Assembly: GCA_029379385.1 (NCBI GenBank)
Contig: CM055612.1
Coordinates: forward strand, 9,176,001-9,240,000
DNA length: 64,000 nt
From: Quillaja saponaria
Taxonomy: Eukaryota > Streptophyta > Magnoliopsida > Fabales > Quillajaceae
Reading direction: 5' to 3'
Positions 61,698-64,000 of the stretch are shown here, one piece after another. Both the position numbers and the translations under genes were made by a program. The notes under the pieces were generated by a model that did not search any database, had not been told where the DNA came from, and worked only from the letters and a program-made list of their open reading frames with translations. Every line of letters begins with the position of its first letter. Position 1 is the stretch's first letter.

Positions 61698-64000
61698 TCA
61701 ATGTGTACTTTCAGGAGAATGATGTATCCGGCTTAAAATTAGCGACTCAGACTCACTCGACCCAGGCATCAAAACCTCACAAACCTTGGGAGAACCGTCC
61801 TTACAATCTAAGGAACCATCCACTGTGTCACCAAAAGCCAGACTTCCATCTCCACAATAGGCAATATCACTACCTTCCGCCTTGGTATTCATGTCATCAC
61901 TTATAGGCAAAATGGTGCCCGTTTGAGATGCGTTATTGAGATCTGGCATAGTCTCATCTTCATTTCCAGAGATCTCCTCAGACACCACTTTTTCATGTTT
62001 CTCACCCAACATTAATAGCGACTCTCCCGGGTTCTCATGACTAGAAGCTTGAACAAGATCCTGCACCTCCTTGCCATGGGTTATATCTAACTCCTCCAAA
62101 TCTTCCTTGGCAGAAGGTGTAATAGCTTCTAGTTTCTCCTGATCTGAAATACACATCAGTGTGTTCACTGTTTCTGCATTAGAAGTCATCATGACTCGTT
62201 CCTTTATATTTCGCAAACTGTAATCAGAGATTTGCTCCTCCGCTTTCACCTGACTGGACGCCGAGATAATATCTAATTGACCCCCAGTAACAAATGCAGT
62301 GCAATGACTTTCCAACCTCTGCATCTTGTAAAGATATATGGCCCTCTGAAAGATAGAGAACATGTCAATTTATTACAGTCCAGAACCAAGTAGTTAAAAA
62401 TTGTTAGGACTCAAAATTCAATGGATAGGGCAAGTTCAGCGAGTTCAATTTCACGATGAAGGCACATTCATGTCCAGAACAATATTATCGACCAGCCTAT
62501 AAATTGAAGACAGTTAAAAAAAATTACTGAATGCAAGCAATGTATAAATTTGACATAACAACGATAAACCTTGTGCAAAATCCATGGACCCCAACCAAAA
62601 CTAGTACTTCATTTAAAACAACTGGCCCTCAAACATGCCACCCATTACTAAAGCATAACATTAGAAGATGAGAATACACTCATTTGCAGTAACAATCTAA
62701 ACATCACAACTCATCCATCAGAAGTTACCTGAAAAAAAGAACAGTCAATCACTGGAAAAAGTGAATGCTTTGGCAGAGTAGCAGAATACTTCAGTCCTGC
62801 TCTTGAACCATCCTGTCAAATTAGGACAAATGTTGTTGACATTAAAAATAGGAGATGAATGACAGATTTTGGGGTAGGGAGAGAGTTCTGTCAAAATTTT
62901 CTACCTCTGGATATGTGCTCATAGTAGCATCATCATCAACACTTGCACTCTTTCCAATATTCAATAAACACGTACACTGATCATACAGCTCTGGAAGTGC
63001 AAGTTCATCTGAAATGTCAAGTTTGGAAAGATAGAAACGGCGCAAATCAGAAACATCATCAGCTGATGCTGTAGAAGTATCAGGCGTCTTCTCACTGGTT
63101 GATGTATGCCAAGAGTTCAAAGCTTCTCCTTCAGGAAAAGTCAAAGAGGATGACTTTGTTTCAACAGCTTTTTCATGAATTCCTTCGTGGTTACCTTCAT
63201 CATTAGACATCTGAACTGCCTTTCCAGAGAAAGCATCATCCACCTGATCTTGCAAGGGAAAATCATCTTTCCGGGATGGGGAAGGCAAGTCCTTTTTCAA
63301 ATCACCATTTTGAACTTTCCAATTCTCAGCATTTGACTCCCAAACCCGAGTACTAGCTGCATGCATTCCCCTGTCCCAGTCAGAACCACCATACATGTGA
63401 GAATCATCCCTTAAAACACCATTATTTCCAACCCATCCATGCAAATGAGAAGGAGCTGTACTATCCATCATATTTTGCCAACCAAGTGGCCGCAAGTGGC
63501 CTGAAAACCGCTCAGCATCAGGGATGTGATAAGGAATCCCAGAGTGATTAACTTCCATTGGAGGCCTAACACCATATAGAGGCTGAGATGGATACTGTGA
63601 CATCATTGGTGGAAATCCTCCATGAGATGGACCATGCTGAAAAGGAACAAAGCCATTTGATACTGATGGGCTCCAGTTTGGCATACCCCTCCAAGAATTT
63701 CCATGTCCTCTCCCAAAACCAGGATCACTGCTTCTTCTGTTGTAACGAGAATGTGAATGGTCTCTTACGTCATCTTCGAGTGAACCCATAAAAGGTCTGT
63801 CAAGTGCAGCCCTGAAAGCAGGTGGGGGAGGAATCACATTACCCTGACTAGTTCTACCATAAAAAGATGAATCTGGTTGAGAGGATTCATCCAACAGTGG
63901 CTTCTCTAATGGTAATTCTCGATTCATTCTGTCCTCGGGAGTGGAAATATCTCTCACATCAATACTGCCCCTCCGTCCAGATTCTTCAATGTCGAGACTC
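61698..64000 (-). CDS. C-terminal part of a large low-complexity plant protein, 5' end outside window
   Basis: Three exons are visible: 62905-64000 (open at the window edge), 62729-62812 and 61698-62345, joined by GT-AG introns in frame, giving about 608 residues up to the stop. The first part is rich in Ser, Gly, Pro, Arg and Asp (IPPPPAFRAALDRPFMGSLE, GNSWRGMPNWSPSVSNGF), as in disordered nuclear proteins. A conserved-looking block follows (DLRRFYLSKLDISDELALPE, YDQCTCLLNIGKSASV). The last exon is acidic and ends SLILSRIHHSPESTH. The type resembles long charged plant proteins sometimes labelled zinc finger CCCH domain (Arabidopsis At5g53440 class), but no zinc finger lies in the visible part, and that link is from memory only. 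No frameshift is seen, so the gene is probably functional. Confidence 0.8.

Overview
The window is plant nuclear DNA, most likely from a dicot. Its genes are split by GT-AG introns, the spacer DNA is very AT-rich, and the products are plant-type: LRK10L receptor kinases, a fused plastid NADH-glutamate synthase, SDHAF4, SFT2 and the spliceosome subunit SF3A3. I cannot name the species. I see no viral or bacterial sequence, CRISPR array or rRNA.

Layout. Positions 1-10.3 kb hold a cluster of at least five LRK10L-type receptor kinase copies on both strands. None is intact. They carry frameshifts and stops, and one carries a 752-bp non-autonomous hAT element bounded by a perfect 8-bp target duplication. 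At 11.4-11.8 kb (minus) is a single-exon gene for SDHAF4, the succinate dehydrogenase assembly factor. From 12 to 15 kb is AT-rich spacer with a large imperfect inverted repeat and, near 15 kb, a short coding relic of unknown origin. At 16.2-27.7 kb (minus) is a complete 22-exon NADH-dependent glutamate synthase gene. All splice junctions can be placed, the sum is 2216 residues, and one intron uses a GC donor. From 28.3 to 44.9 kb is a gene-poor, AT-rich stretch with MITE-like and SINE-like pieces. At 44.9-48.8 kb (minus, with a 5' leader probably reaching about 50.6 kb) is an SFT2-type vesicle transport gene of 162 residues. It is divergent from a 12-exon plus-strand gene for SF3A3/SF3a60 (509 residues, 51.5-59.1 kb), and the two share an intergenic region of under 1 kb. 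From 61.7 kb to the right edge (minus) lies the C-terminal part of a large low-complexity plant protein I cannot assign firmly.

How the genes relate. The intact genes are unrelated housekeeping genes: nitrogen assimilation in plastids, mitochondrial complex II assembly, Golgi traffic and pre-mRNA splicing. No shared pathway is evident. The many exons of the GLT1, SFT2 and SF3A3 genes stay in frame at every junction, so base quality is good and the receptor kinase frameshifts are probably real decay. I found no wholly new system. The best leads are the decaying kinase cluster with its hAT insertion, the GC-AG intron, and the inverted-repeat structures in the spacers.
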